64,000 nucleotides of DNA. Source: Voacanga thouarsii. Lineage: Eukaryota; Streptophyta; Magnoliopsida; Gentianales; Apocynaceae. Below the pieces are notes generated by a model. The model saw nothing but the letters and a program-made list of their open reading frames with translations. It did no database searches and was not told where the DNA came from. A program made the translations under genes and the position numbers. Numbering within the stretch: the first letter of the stretch is position 1; each line of letters opens with the position of its first letter. Shown piece by piece: positions 25,001-37,278 of the stretch. The stretch lies in assembly GCA_026120185.1 (NCBI GenBank), contig JANUWF010001783.1:4929001-4993000 (forward strand), read 5' to 3'.

Positions 25001-25645
25001 TGGAATCTCCCACAACTCTTCCATATTTTCAGACCACAGGATGCCTTTCACTAACACATTTTGATCCTACAAAACCACAGTACTTTACTGAAATTTCTAG
25101 AAAGGAAATGGCTAGAACAACTTGATCAAACTAATGAGTTGAGAAATAAGGAAAATCAAATATCAAAGGGAAATGAATTCCCCTTAGGAAATTCGTGTAG
25201 GGCAAAGGAGTAGAATGAGGATACTCCTAACATGTCTCTCTTAGGACAACTTCTCTACCCTACTCCAAGTACAAAAAGCTAAAATTATTACTTCCCAAGC
25301 AAAAATAAAATTTAACCAAGCTAAAGCTCCTATAATGGAATTTGAACCCAAGACCTCAAGAACTAATTCTAAGGCCCTAACCACTACACCACAACAACTC
25401 TTGTTCTTATTTTCCCTCTAAAAAAAATATTTTCTATTCAATCCTCAAGCTATCACCCTTTTTCCACCTCAAGAAAAATTACCATTTTGCCCTTCTCAAG
25501 CAATACCCACAACCAAGCCTTCAAGACAATAAATCTCAAATCCAAAACGCAAAAAATCATATAAAAATATATTTAAACATGCAATAAAGTAGGATATGCA
25601 TCCCAACCCCCTTACTCCATGACTGGTTTTGACTAGGGTTTCACA
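22098..25645 (-). mobile_element. Gypsy 5' LTR, missing its U5 end
   Basis: Collinear with 15890-19446, with very few differences by eye. The junction to pol lies in AACCCCTCAAAG at about 22091-22103, where both sides share AACCCCT. The lost part is the last 810 bp or so of the LTR on the element strand, together with the primer site, gag and protease. Confidence 0.88.
25337..25392 (-). repeat. tRNA-like fragment in Gypsy 5' LTR
   Basis: Counterpart of 19137-19192 with the same GGGTTCAAATTCC block. Confidence 0.4.
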
Positions 25646-25650
25646 TACTA

Positions 25651-27385
25651 ACACATAAACAAAAAATTATTCTTGATTGATTGATGAAGCTGGGCACTTT
25701 ATCAAGTTTTACATCATTATACTATGATTTCTAAATGGGGAATGGTCTACCTTTAATTAGTGAGTAGTCCACTCACACCAATAGTGTAAGCATATTTGAA
25801 ATACATAGAACTGGACCACGTAATAATAATCTTTATCAAAGTACTAAAATAATTAAATATTGGTTTATCGTAGCTACTGCATGGACGAGTACCCTAAGAC
25901 TTGCTATAAGTTGGCGGTCTGGTAAAATTAGACTTGTACGCTTTGATGTATATTGAGTGAGGTCTTATCCCAAGGCTAATAACCTTATACGTTCAGAGTA
26001 TGACTCTAATTTATTAAGACGAACTGATACAATAGAGTATCTATGCTTTATTATGTGAAGAAATTACTCCCTTGTGATTGTCCAGGAAAATCTAATAATT
26101 TAGGGCCCTAAAAAATGTTATTAAGTATGTATGCTTTATGAGTAGCTCCTTGAGATAAGTTGGTACATACTGGGTGTCATGGATTATCGAACTTGCTATC
26201 AAAGGATGGTAGATGTCATTGAGAAAGGTGTTAGTACTATTTTCCTATCTCAATGACGGTGTTACTAGGGGTATTTTCTTCATTACACCTGTAGATCAGA
26301 GACACTGCATTTACAATATTATTCTTGAGGTCAATATTTTCATATGGTGATAAATTAAATATTTAAAATGATTAAAATATTGCTATTTGTTAGCAGGGGT
26401 ATTTTGGTCATTTTAGTAGTCAAGAATAATATCTTTTTTGATCCCCATAATAGCTCAAATAACCTTAGTAAATTCATTTACTATATGGGTTTATTGGGTG
26501 AATTTATTATTGGAAGAATTATTCTAAGAGTCCAATTAATTATTTATTTGGGCTAGAATAATTAATTCGACCAATTTAATTATTAGTTTATTAATTAATT
26601 ATCTTGGGTAATTTTATATTTGGGCCCAAGTAGTTTAATTAATTAATAAAAGAGCTAATTTAATTAATTATCTTGAGTAATTTTATATTAGACCCAAGTA
26701 GATTAATTAATTAATAAGAGAGCTCGTTAATTAGTCTTAGACTAGTTAGAAATAATCCTGGCCCGCTAGGGTTTTTAGTTGTAGCTTAGGGAATTAATAA
26801 ATCCCTGGTAGCTGCAACATGCCTAAAAGAAAAAATGGAAACGGGAAAAGGAAAAAGAAAAAAATAGAAACGAAAAAAGGAAAAGGAAATGCAACTATTG
26901 GTTTTGAAAAGGAAAAAGAAAGCTAATTTTATAAAAAGGTATTATGTGCACTTATTTGGGGTTGACCAATTTTCCATATAGAAAGAGAGCTTTCGGTTTT
27001 CCTGGAAAAAACTAAGGCAACCATTTTTCTTTTTGGCCATTTTTTTTCTTCCTTTGTTTTCGTAATGTTTAGCTCTTCCATTTTTATTCCAATTTTCTTC
27101 ACCCTAATTCTACTTTTATCGGTAGAGGTCCATAGTGGTTACAAAATGCTCAAGTAGGTCAAAAGTCAGCAAATGTAGTAAGTGTTGGATGCGAAAGAGC
27201 CGACGATTAGCTGGTGTTCTTGCCAAACAAGTAGACGTTCCTATTCGACAAGCGTCGTTGAACCCGAATCTGACTCTAGTTATTAAAGTTAATCACTCTA
27301 GAAATAATTATTCCTAGACTTTGGCTTGTGAAACATTTTAATTTTCTATCTTCCGCTGCGTATTTAATTTTTCCATGATCCTTCA
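25651..27385 (+). mobile_element. Copia 5' LTR, second part
   Basis: Resumes at ACACATAA after the Gypsy insertion and ends GATCCTTCA, two bases before the primer site. Together with 14904-15079 it is about 1.9 kb, matching the 1860-bp LTR at 43016. Confidence 0.85.
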
Positions 27386-27387
27386 AG

Positions 27388-27400
27388 TGGTATCAGAGCC
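27388..27400 (+). promoter_or_regulatory. Copia primer-binding site (tRNA-iMet)
   Basis: TGGTATCAGAGCC is complementary to the 3' end of initiator methionine tRNA, the usual primer of plant Copia elements. It is separated from the LTR by AG. Confidence 0.9.
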
Positions 27401-29048
27401 ATGGTTAAATCTGAGAGAATGCTTAGGGTTAATAACTAGAAAAGGTGATCCTTTGCTAGTAAAAATATAATCTTCGTGATTGTATGGATCCTTCGTGGTT
27501 TTTTTTTATATAGGTAGATTTTGTGTACGCCTCGCACGTGGAGGCATAGACACCTATAATTTAATTTTAATCGCTTTTGTAGAAATCGTGTACTCCTTGT
27601 TTTGAAAGGCATAAGTGTTTGAAATTGTATTTCAATTTATTTACAAATTCTTGTAACAAAATGGTGCCTGTATTAATGCCTAAAGAAACCCATAAGAGAA
27701 AGGAAAAGGGAAGAAAAAACGGAGACAAAAAAGAGACAAAACAAAAAGCCCAGTAGCAAGAGGCTTATCGCGAGCTGTGCGACTTGGGAATTTTTACTCT
27801 CCCAAGCTGCGGATGGCCCATGAACAACTGCGGGAGGATCAAGGCTTTTTTGCCTTGATCCTTGGGAGGCTTATCCAAAGCCTCCCAAGGCTGTGCACTA
27901 AACTAACGCACAGTTCATGCGTTTTTCCAGTGGTTCGGGTTTCCTACAATTTTTTATTATTTTTCTTGTAATTTCTTTTCTTTTGGGGCCCAAATCACAT
28001 GAGGTTATTTTTCTTGCAATGATTTATTTATTACAATAAATAATTTTGCATTAAAATGGTTAGTAAAAGGGAACCACATTAGGATTAAATAAGATCATTT
28101 TAATTTTATTATTATTATGATGTTTAATACATTGTTTGGTCACAAAAGAATTAAAAGATAGAAAATAGTATGTCAAAAGGTTTACTTTTTGGAGCATGTC
28201 TTTCACAAAGATTTTTGAGAAATTAATTTTTCTCTCGATAAAACAATTAAGGAAAATATTTTAAATTGGAACTAAGTAATTTAGAAAATAAATTCATAGT
28301 TTATTCTTCCAAAGACTTTTATCCTTGACATAGAGAATAATTTTGAATTTAAATAGTTTAAATTTAGTTCCTAGAAAATGGTTTTAATTTAAGTAGTGAA
28401 ATTAAAATTTTATAATTTATTTTCTTAAAGGGTTTTATCCTTGACATAGAAAATAATAGTTGAATTTTTAGATTTTCATTAAAGTTAATAAAAACCAATT
28501 AATTTTTTAAAGAAATGTTTTTCCTAAAAACATATTTTTCTCAGAAGATTAAGTGGGAGAGGGGTTCCAATGACCCCACTGCCTCAATCATGGGTTCCTA
28601 TTAGAGATTGCAGTTATCCTCGTGCTATTTTGAGCATGACCCCATATAGGATGGATTGCTATGAGAATCTAGAACTAATGCAGGAATTATAATTAAAGCC
28701 TAGAACAAGTATTAGTGTTGGCCAGCATATCATTGGAGGCATTAATGCGGGATTATCTGTAGGTGGTGAGAGTAGTGGTCATCCTATCGATGGAACTATT
28801 TCTGGATCATTATCTATTAAGGAAGTTTAATTGGTGATAGTTACACACTTAATTTAGAAAATTGTTAACCTTCATATGAAGCTCCGTCAATTTTTCTAAG
28901 AGCCAAATTATTCATATTTTTTTATAATAGTTTTAATAGGTTAACCATATCATGGAAATAATATGATGTTTTAAATATGCATTTTAAATGTGATTTTTTT
29001 TTAAACAAACATTTTTGTAAGTGAAGTTTTTTTTCCAATCAACAAAAA
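27401..29048 (+). other. Copia leader, internal region 1
   Basis: About 1.65 kb of non-coding sequence between primer site and gag, AT-rich apart from a GC-rich hairpin segment at 27735-27935. It matches 32087-33446 plus 38687-39065 in the second internal region except in that hairpin segment. Its length and position fit a leader holding packaging signals, which is an inference. Confidence 0.6.
27836..27888 (+). repeat. Two adjacent perfect hairpins in Copia leader
   Basis: Stem GGATCAAGGC/GCCTTGATCC (27836-27845 and 27852-27861) with a T6 loop. It is followed at once by stem TTGGGAGGCT/AGCCTCCCAA (27862-27871 and 27879-27888) with a 7-nt loop. Both are perfect 10-bp stems. Confidence 0.85.
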
Positions 29049-29930
29049 TGTTTGGTTTCAGTCATTTGTCCATTGTTCTCAAGGAGAATAAGTTAACTGG
29101 ACTAAATTTTATATGGGCTGAAAAATGAATCTGAACATAATACTCACTGCGGAGGAGTACAAGTATATTTTGAACGACTCCTGTCCCGAAATTAGGGAAG
29201 CTTCTACGGACCACGATCATGAGATGGAGAAGGCATGGAGGAAAGTTGATGAAATTGCTCGATGCTATATGTTGGCTTCCATGCCCAATGTTCTCCAGTC
29301 TATGCACAAGAACAAACCTACTGCGTACAACATTGATGTTTCATTGCGCACCATATTTGCTGATAAGAGCCAGCCCACAAGGCAGGAAGCTCTTAGAGCA
29401 ATAATGAACACTAGGATGGCTAAAGGGCATCAGTTCATAAGCATATACTCAAGATGGTTGCTCACTTTGAGGAGGCTGAAGTCTTAAGGGCAACAATCGA
29501 TCACGAGAACCAAATTGATATGGTTCTTGAGACTTTGCGAAAATCATACTCTCTGTTCAAGTTAAATTATAACATAAACAAATTGAGTATATCTTTGCCA
29601 GAGTTGATAAAGGAACTTCAGGCTGTGGAGAAAATTATGAAGCTTAACTCAAATATTTTGGTTACTCATTCTGGTTCTTCTTCTAGAACTAGGTCCAAGC
29701 CAAGAAGTTCAAAAGGAAAAAGGCCCAAAACAATGTAGGAGCCCGACCCAAGGCATCCAAGCCCGGTCCATCTAAGCTTAGTGACAAGCCCAAGGGAAAA
29801 TGTTTTAAATATGGCAAGAAAGGGCACTTCAAAAAGGATTGTTTGGACTTCTTGGCTAAGTCCACCTCAGGTATTGCTCTTTATTTAGAGTCTATTTTGA
29901 TGGTTGGATCATCATCTACCTGGATTTTTT
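29049..29930 (+). pseudogene. Copia gag remnant, copy 1
   Basis: The plus strand begins near the ATG at 29049 and runs through ENKLTGLNF and LTAEEYKYIL. It continues with ARCYMLASMPNVLQ and ALRAIMNTRMA, the conserved blocks of plant Copia gag (UBN2 family). A zinc-knuckle remnant lies at 29801-29842. It has a stop at about 29127 (or a shift to the 29125 frame) and a frameshift near 29455. The knuckle CX2CX4HX4C has its second Cys replaced by Tyr (CFKYGKKGHFKKDC). Gag forms the particle that encloses element RNA in the cytoplasm. Confidence 0.82.
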
Positions 29931-30647
29931 ACCTCGGAGCCACTAATCATATCTATAACTACTTGTAGAGGTTCAACAAGACAAAGCGACTCAGTAGAGG
30001 AGAGCATGGACTTAGAGTGCGTAATGGAACACAAGTGTGTGCTGAAGCAGAGGGAGACTTAGAGCTATTATTTGACTGCAAAAAGGTTTTAGTTTGGAAA
30101 GATATTTTATATGTTTCTAGTTTTAAACATAATTTAATTTCAGTTTCTAAATTGATTAATCAATGATATTTTATTTCTTTCCATTCTGATATTTCAATCA
30201 ATAGAAATGGAAATATTATTTGTTCTTGAAACATGTACAAGAATCTTTTCTATATTAATCCTATAAATTGTCAAATAAATAATACTCAGACGAAACCTAA
30301 TAATAAGAAGAGAAAACCTACATCAAATAGCTCTTATTTATGGCACTCGAAATTAGGACATATAAATTCTAATCGAATTCAAAGGTTAATCCAAAATGGG
30401 TCTTTGGACTAATTGGAATTGGAGGAATAACCTCAATGTAAGTCTGTTCTTAAGGGTAAAATGACCAAAAAGGCTTTTACTCAAGAAGGTGGAAAAGGCC
30501 AAGAAAATATTACAGTTAGTTCATAATGATGCTTGTGGTCCTATGTCTTCACTAACTAGAGGAGGTTATAATTACTTTATCACATTCACAAATGATTACT
30601 CGCGTTTTGGTTATGTTTACTTGATAAGGCATAAGTTTAATTCCTTT
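29931..30647 (+). pseudogene. Copia protease and integrase start, copy 1
   Basis: The protease-type block WIFYLGATNH lacks the catalytic Asp expected in a WIVDSGATNH-type motif. It is followed by LWHSKLGHIN, the pre-integrase zinc-binding block near 30342, and by the start of the integrase core near 30530-30640. Several stops are present. Sequence stops in integrase and joins the middle of an LTR at about 30648, so the rest of pol and the start of the next LTR are deleted. Confidence 0.75.
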
Positions 30648-32071
30648 AAGTATAAGTTGGTAGTCTAGTGAATTTGGACTTGTACACTTCAATGTATATT
30701 GGGTAAGGTATTATCACAAGGCCAATAATCTTGTACATTTGGTGTATGACTCTAGTTAATTAAGATGGACTTATACAATAGAGTTTCTATGCTTCATTAC
30801 GTGAAGAAATCATCCTTTTGTGATTGTTAGGGATAATCTAATAATCCAAAACCCTGGAAAACATAACTAAGTATGTACACTTTTGGGTAGCTCCCTATAT
30901 AAGTGAATACATACTGGAAGTCGTGGATTATCAAATTAGCTATCAAATGATGGTAGATATCATTGAGAAATGTGTTAGTACTATTTTTCTATCTCAATGA
31001 TAGGTGTTACATAGAGGAATACTTTCATCATTACACATTTATGTTCGAGACATTGCACTTGCAATATTATTCTTGGGATCAATATTTTTATATGATGATA
31101 AATTGAATATTTAAAATGATTAAAATACAACTATTTGTTAGTAGAGGTATTTTGGTCATTTTAATAACCAAGAATAATATGTCTTTCGGTCCCAGAGCAG
31201 CTCAAATAATCTTAGTAAATTTATTTACTATATGGACTTGTTGGGTGAATTTATTATTGGAAGAATTATTCTAGAAGTCCAATTAATTATTTATTCGAAC
31301 GTAATAAATAATTGAGATTAATTAATTAATTAATTAATTATCTTGGATAATTTTATATTAGGCCTAGGTAGTATAATTAATTAATAAAAGAACTAATTTA
31401 ATTAATTGATTTATTAATTAATTATCTTGAGTAATTTTATATTGGGCCCAAGTAGATTAATTAATTAATAAGAGAACCATTTAATTAGTTATTGGACTAA
31501 TTACTATTACATGGCCCATCAAGGTTTGATGAAGCCGCCATGTGCAAAGAAAAATAAAAGGAAAAGAAAAAAGAAAAGGAAATTAAAGGAAACGACAACT
31601 ATTGGTTTTGAAAAGGAAAAAAGAAAGCTAAATTGATAAATACGCATCTCGTGTGCCTTGGTGAAGGGTTGACCAAATTTTTCACAAGAAAATAGCTTTC
31701 AGTAGTCTTTTCCTTAGATAAAATAGAAGCTATCGTTTCTTTCGTTTTTTCCTTGGTTTCATTAACCTTTTTTTTTTTTTTTTTTTTTTTTGCTCTTCCG
31801 TTTTGTTCCAATTTTTCTTCACCCTAATTCTACTTTCACCGGTAGAGGTCCATAGTAGTTAAAGAATACTCTGGAAGGTCAAGAGCTAGCAAAAGTAGTA
31901 AGTATTTGATGCGAAGGAGCCGACGGATAGCTGGTGTTCCTGCAAAGCAAGTAGACATTCCTATTCAACAAATGTTGTCAAACTTGAATACATATTCCTA
32001 GACTTCAGCTAGAAAAAAATTTTAATTTGCTGTCTTCCACTGGGTGTATTTATTTTTCCTACAATCCTTCA
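30648..32071 (+). mobile_element. Copia LTR, 3' partial
   Basis: Starts within the TAAGTATAAGTTGG block, about 440 bp into a normal LTR, and ends AATCCTTCA. It contains a 24-T run at 31768-31791. A primer site follows, so it acts as the 5' LTR of internal region 2. Confidence 0.85.
31768..31791. repeat. Poly-T run
   Basis: 24 consecutive T in the partial Copia LTR. Confidence 0.9.
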
Positions 32072-32073
32072 AA

Positions 32074-32086
32074 TGGTATCAGAACC
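32074..32086 (+). promoter_or_regulatory. Copia primer-binding site, copy 2
   Basis: TGGTATCAGAACC has one change from the initiator-Met site at 27388. Confidence 0.85.
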
Positions 32087-33446
32087 ATGGTTAAATCTAG
32101 TAGCATGCTTAGGGTTAATAATCAGAGAAATGCGGTTCCTTTACTAATAAAAATTATGATCTTTGTGATGCATGGATCCCTCGTGGTTTTTTATATGAGT
32201 GATTTTGTGTACGCCTTGCACGTGGAGGCATAAGCACTTGTAATTTAATTTTAATCGTTTTCATAGAAATTGTGTACTTCTCATTTTGAAAGGCATAGGC
32301 ATGTAAAATTGTATTTCAATTTAATTTATGAATTCTTGTAACAAAAAAAAAAAAATTAGTGCCTAGAATGCAAAACCCCTGAAGAAGATGGGAGATCACA
32401 CAAGAAAAATGAAAAAAACAAAAGGGGTTGTTTGAAAAGACTATCCGCACACGGATGCTGGTGAGCCACGTGTGGCTCAAGAGGTTTGTCTCCTTAGAGT
32501 CTCACATGGCTCGTGGTGCGCCACAGTTGGCTTACTTAGGAGAACCATTCCCAAGCCACGGTAGGCACAAGTAGTGCTGTGGCAGGATCAAGGCTAAAAG
32601 GCATGATCCTTAATTGGCTTAGTGTAAGCCTCCCACAACTATGCATAGTTTAACACATAGTTTGGCGGATCGTTTGTTTCTTCAGCAGTTTGGTCGCGGG
32701 CTACCGGATTGGTCTCCACTGGAGTTTATTTTATTTTATTTTTCTTATATTTTCTTTTCCTTTGGGGTCCATATCGCCCAAAGGCATTTTTCTTGCAATG
32801 GTTTATTTTTTGTAATAAATTATTTTCCATGAAAATGATTAACAAAGGAGAACTACCTTAGAATTAAACACGATCATCTTAATTTTATTGTTATGATGAT
32901 GTTTAATATATTATTTGGCCACATAAGAATTAAATGTTAGAAATAGCATGAAAAAATTTATTTTTGAAGCATATCTATTATATTTAATTTTGTGATCAAA
33001 TGCACAAATGTTTTTGAGAAATTAATTTTTTTCTCTAGATAAAACAATTAAGGAAAATGTTTAAATTGGAACTAAGTAATTTAAAAATAAATTCAAGGTT
33101 TATTCTTCCAAAGGTTTTTATCCTTGACATGTAGAATAATTTTAAATTTAGTTCCTATATATGGTTTTAACTTAAAGAGTGAAAATAAAAATTCATAGTT
33201 TATTCTCTTAAAGTTTTTTATCCTTGACATAGAGAATAATGTTATATTTTTGGATTTTTACTAAAGTTAATGAAACCAAAATATTTTTCAAAGAAACACT
33301 TTTTCTAAAAACCTATTTTTCTCAAAAGATTAAGTGGGAAAGGGGTTCCAATGGCCCCATGGCTTCCATCATAAGTTCCTATTAGTGATTACGATTATCC
33401 TTGTGCCATTCTGAGCAACTCCTATCGGATTGTTTTCCTTGAGAAT
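32087..33446 (+). other. Copia leader, internal region 2 (first part)
   Basis: Collinear with 27401-28680 apart from a GC-rich segment at 32440-32690 that differs from its counterpart. It is interrupted after GAGAAT by LARD3. No coding sequence is seen. Confidence 0.6.
32462..32479. repeat. Palindromic hairpin in Copia leader, copy 2
   Basis: TGAGCCAC and GTGGCTCA surround a GT centre. Two weaker stems follow at 32585-32609 (GGATCAAGGC with a one-mismatch partner) and 32616-32630 (GGCTT/AAGCC). Confidence 0.7.
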
Positions 33447-34805
33447 TGATGCGTGTTTTTTAGTGTTAAAAATATTACCAACAAATAACACAATTACTCA
33501 AGTTTTAATTAAAATGACAACCACTAAAACCACATACACGAGCAAGTATACACATCGTATAGTATAGGGAATAGTAAGTATCGAATCTGCGAGAAGTTAG
33601 GCTCCCACCTTACTGTACCCAAATCTTTATTGTTTAGCTAATAAAATAATAAGAGACTAAAAAGAAAAATAAATAAAGATAAAAATAGACATAACTCAAG
33701 GATGTAATTTCATGTAACTAGACAATTATCTTGAAAATACAAGATTGAATCAATTAGCATTCATCACAATCAAGTGTCATCTTGGCATCATGAAGGATTT
33801 AATATAGACCAATTTCGTTTGCAATCTATAGAATCACTATCTTCTAGTTAAATTAGTAAACATATTCTATCTCGACTAACTTATCCAAAAAATGCATTAT
33901 AATCAATCTTCATATAAACCCCTATATTCTAGGTGATTTAAAACATGAAATTAGTTAATGAATCCATATTCTAGCAATCATTAACCAATCTTTGATTACT
34001 AATGTTCTAAACAATTAACCCATTTTTCAAGCAAGTTAAGAGATAACAAATATGAAATTATTTAATTGAAGTCATTACTAACCTCTTTTTTTTAGCAAGT
34101 TAATAACAAAAATCAATCAACCAACTCCGTAAAAAAAACAAGTAATCAAATACCAAGAACACAAATCAATTGATGAAAAGTTTCAACTAACTCAAAATCA
34201 TAATATCCAAAATAATATTCAATTACAATTAAAACATTAAGCACATCATTGTTCTAGAAAAGTAAACAAATGATAAAAGATAAAACTCATAGATAAGCCC
34301 TTCTTCTTCTCTTGAAAGCCTCTTTTGAACAATGCTCATTTGAGTGGTGATTGAGTAACTAGCTTGGATCCTTCAAATCACACCTTTCTCTTGCATTTTT
34401 CTTATATATAAGCCTCCTTGATACCAAAATTCATTGCTTGAGAAGTCTTGTCCGAGTAGAATTTAAAAAATACCAAAATCTTTTAGAAAATACCAAATTT
34501 ATGCACAACCGGCTCTGGGCAGAATGGACCTGGCGTCGGGTTCAGTCGACCCTCCTAGCGCCAAGTCCAATCTATTTTTATCCTCAATTTCCTCTTTTGC
34601 AGAGTAGAGCTTGGTGCATTATCTAGACCTGGCGTCAAGTCCAATCTGGAATCCTTCACTTTTTGCAATTCTGCACACATTAGTCAAAAACACTTTTTAC
34701 ACACAAAATATCAAATAGGAAGGAATATGCCTAGTTATTACAATAGAAGTATCTCAAAACAACCTCAAATAACTAGTAAAATAATCATGATTTTAGCCCC
34801 TATCA
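33447..34805 (-). mobile_element. LARD3 3' LTR
   Basis: About 1359 bp, collinear with 37303-38681. On the element strand it has a GC-rich ACCGG/GGCGC block (34505-34640) upstream of a TATA-like TATATATA at 34403-34410. Confidence 0.85.
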
Positions 34806-34821
34806 CATACCCCCACACTTG
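34806..34821 (-). promoter_or_regulatory. LARD3 polypurine tract
   Basis: The element strand reads CAAGTGTGGGGGTATG directly before the LTR start TGATAGGGGC. Confidence 0.8.
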
Positions 34822-36268
34822 AACTTTTGCTTGTCCTCAAGCAAACAAGATTTAAAACACTGAGCATTTAGAACAAGATAAAACAATTTAGCAAATTTTT
34901 CCTCAGTAAATTCATCCATTATGAAGACATAACCTTCTTCCAACCTCAAACATAAATTCTTCATTCATTCAACCCTTTTAAAATCTTATAAACTCTTGTA
35001 TTAAATAAAACAATCCCAAGGGCATCAAAGTAAAGTTAAACAAGTTTATGTCTACTATAAGAAAATCATCCTACTCCTCAAGCAAAAACATAGATAACAT
35101 AAATCATACAAGTCAAGCCATTTAACCAATTCAAATATTATAAACTCAAATTTACACAGCTCAAGTTAGTGAAACAAGAAAACAATCCACTCTTTTTTTT
35201 TCTCTCAAATTTTTTTTTTTCAATGACTCAGGGAATTGATAGCCTCAAGTGAATGGGTTTCTCTTCACGCACCGTGTTGGCCCCCCTATAGTCATCATTT
35301 ATCATTTTTTTCAGCAAATTTCTTTTTCTTTCTTCTTTCTTTCCTTACCTTTTTGCCTTTGGGATAGTCTTAAGAGAGTGTCATACTTCTTTATTTCTTC
35401 TCTTCCACTCACCGTATTAGCCCCCTTTTCAGTAAAAGGTCTATATTTTTTTTCTCAACAAATGAAAGCAAAATTTTTTTTCAATTCAAATTCTTTCCTT
35501 TTTACTCAAAATTTCTTTTCCTCACATTCCTTATTCACAATTCAAATTCAAGCAAATTTTAATTCTATAATACAAGAATTAATCAATAATTCTTCCCAAA
35601 TTTCATCATATCATCCACATTCAAACTCAAAGAATAAAATAAACATCAAATACCCATTATAACCAAGGTTAACTTAAATTCTCAAGACTTAGCAAAATCC
35701 AAATTCCAATCTTTCAAATTTTCAAAATTTTCAATTTTTCAACAAAATTGTTTGGTACTAAGAAAACACCAAGATCAATGATAAAAACTTGGACAAAGAA
35801 TGTCACTAAACCACTCCTCCATACTTAAACTGGACAATGTCCTCATTGGAAAAAAATAAACACACTAAAGTGTCTCCAAAAGGACCAAAAATTATAGAGG
35901 GGTAGTAAGTTTAAGCAATATTCTCAGAGTGCAATAAACTCCAGTAAATATTAAAGTATGGAATAGAGAGAAGAGCTTGTCCAAGAGGACTTTATTCCAA
36001 CCTACAGAAGAAACCACAAATAAAAATACAAAGAAAATAATAATAAAAGAATGACACACCTAAATAAAAGAAAACAAACTAAAAATCCTAAGAATGCAAA
36101 TAAAGACACAACTCACTCCCCCACGCTTAAGATAGAAAATGTTTTCCTTATTTGGGAGAGGAAGAAAAAAAATACTTAACAAAACACAAAATAAAAATTC
36201 TTTCCACTCATTATGCTTCCTTATCAAACTTTTTGAAAAGAAATTAATGCTCAAAATAGAAGATAGGC
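34822..36268 (-). other. LARD3 internal 3' non-coding region
   Basis: AT-rich with no coding pattern. A stretch at 34830-35460 matches 58370-58960 in LARD2 closely, for example the ATCATACAAGTCAAG and GATAGCCTCAAGTG blocks, so this is a conserved non-coding module. Confidence 0.6.
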
Positions 36269-36730
36269 CTAATGAATGTAGAAAGAAGAAAGGTTTTGAA
36301 AAAAAGAAGGTTTATAAAAATATTTTTTCTTACTAAAGCAAAACACATAAACCTCTTTTTCTAACATTCCTGTAGACCCACAAATAACTTTTTCAACATA
36401 TGAGTGCACATGGTGTCTAAAGAATGCATCAAACTTGAAATCACTATTTTTCCCTTCAAAATAATTTTCACAATTAAAGTTTCCCTTTAAACTTAGTATT
36501 TGAGTTCTTAAAGATATGATCAAGAAATTCTTACTTTTCAATACATCTACAAATACCAAGTTACCTCCCTTTAGATAGGGTAAAGGGTACAAATTACCAC
36601 CATCCTCCAAGGACTTCTTATGATATAGCATTTGAAGATCCAACTCCTTGAAGTATGTCAAACTGAACACATAATCATTTGGACCATCTTGCTCCAAGGA
36701 TTGAGAGGAACCTAATAAATCATGTGACAA
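36269..36730 (-). CDS. Unrecognised 153-aa reading frame in LARD3
   Basis: An uninterrupted frame in the element's sense orientation with mixed composition (MSHDLLGSSQSLEQDGPNDY at the start, then YFKELDLQML and GGNLYPLPYLKGGN). It is less repetitive than the other readings in this region. I do not recognise a domain. It has no signal peptide or clear membrane segment. It lies downstream of the frame at 36899-37141, so it could be part of a decayed ORF carried by the element, captured host sequence, or chance. No promoter of its own is seen. Confidence 0.3.
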   Translation of the reverse strand: MSHDLLGSSQSLEQDGPNDYVFSLTYFKELDLQMLYHKKSLEDGGNLYPLPYLKGGNLVFVDVLKSKNFLIISLRTQILSLKGNFNCENYFEGKNSDFKFDAFFRHHVHSYVEKVICGSTGMLEKEVYVFCFSKKKYFYKPSFFQNLSSFYIH

Positions 36731-36898
36731 AGAGAGATTAAAGTTATTAGCACATAGAGTAGAATCAAATACCTCCCTTTCTACATTGCGTACTTATTCC
36801 TCATATCCTCTCTCCTCTCCTTAGGGATCCCCTAGGTCATTTGTATAGGCCTTTTATGGCATCTTCAACCAATTTGGCTAGTTGTGTTCTTTGATGGC

Positions 36899-37141
36899 TC
36901 ATTCATTAGGATGCTTCTTCAGACCACCTAAGGGACGTGTTTGTGTTGGCAACAAAGGATTTGATTGAAGTTTTAAGTGACATCTCACAAAAAGCGTTAA
37001 TCCGAGTTGTAATCTTGCCAATCTATCATCATTGTAGTTCCTTTGACATTGTGCCCATGAATAATTATCCATGATGATGGTTTGAACCTCACACTCAAAG
37101 AAAAATAAAATCAAATTGAAAATAACACTAAAAACAAACAA
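36899..37141 (-). CDS. Unrecognised 80-aa reading frame near LARD3 primer site
   Basis: It is the first sizeable frame downstream of the LARD3 primer site, in the element's sense. A hydrophobic start is followed by the polar segment IIMDNYSWAQCQRNYNDDRL. The ATG of MDNYSW at about 37073 may be a better start than the upstream one. An N-terminal ORF of a Tat-type element is possible. The family is not recognised. Confidence 0.3.
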   Translation of the reverse strand: MFVFSVIFNLILFFFECEVQTIIMDNYSWAQCQRNYNDDRLARLQLGLTLFVRCHLKLQSNPLLPTQTRPLGGLKKHPNE

Positions 37142-37278
37142 AAATAATCAAAAAATAAATAAAAGAAAAATACACAAATTAGAAATATTCACAGACTACC
37201 TAAACACAAAAGTTAGAGATATTTACAAATACAACAAAGGCTAAATCAACAAGACTCGAGTGTTTTCAATAGTGCCCA

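Larger units (their letters stand above)
15080..25645 (-). mobile_element. Tekay/Del-type Gypsy element with 4.4-kb LTRs and internal deletion
   Basis: The element is on the minus strand. Its left (3') LTR at 15080-19446 runs from TGTAACACCCC to GGTGTTTCACA. Its right (5') LTR at about 22098-25645 lacks the segment matching 15080-15890. Flanks TACTT (15075-15079) and TACTA (25646-25650) are a 5-bp duplication with one change. The flanking Copia LTR continues across it. Pol with reverse transcriptase, RNase H, integrase and chromodomain lies between. Gag, protease, the primer site and the N-terminal reverse transcriptase are deleted. The two LTRs look almost identical by eye, so the insertion is young relative to its surroundings. 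Confidence 0.88.

Noticed and set aside
35249..35662. 137-codon reading in LARD3
   Set aside because: It is antisense to the element and Phe/Ser-rich. The sequence is the conserved non-coding block seen also in LARD2.
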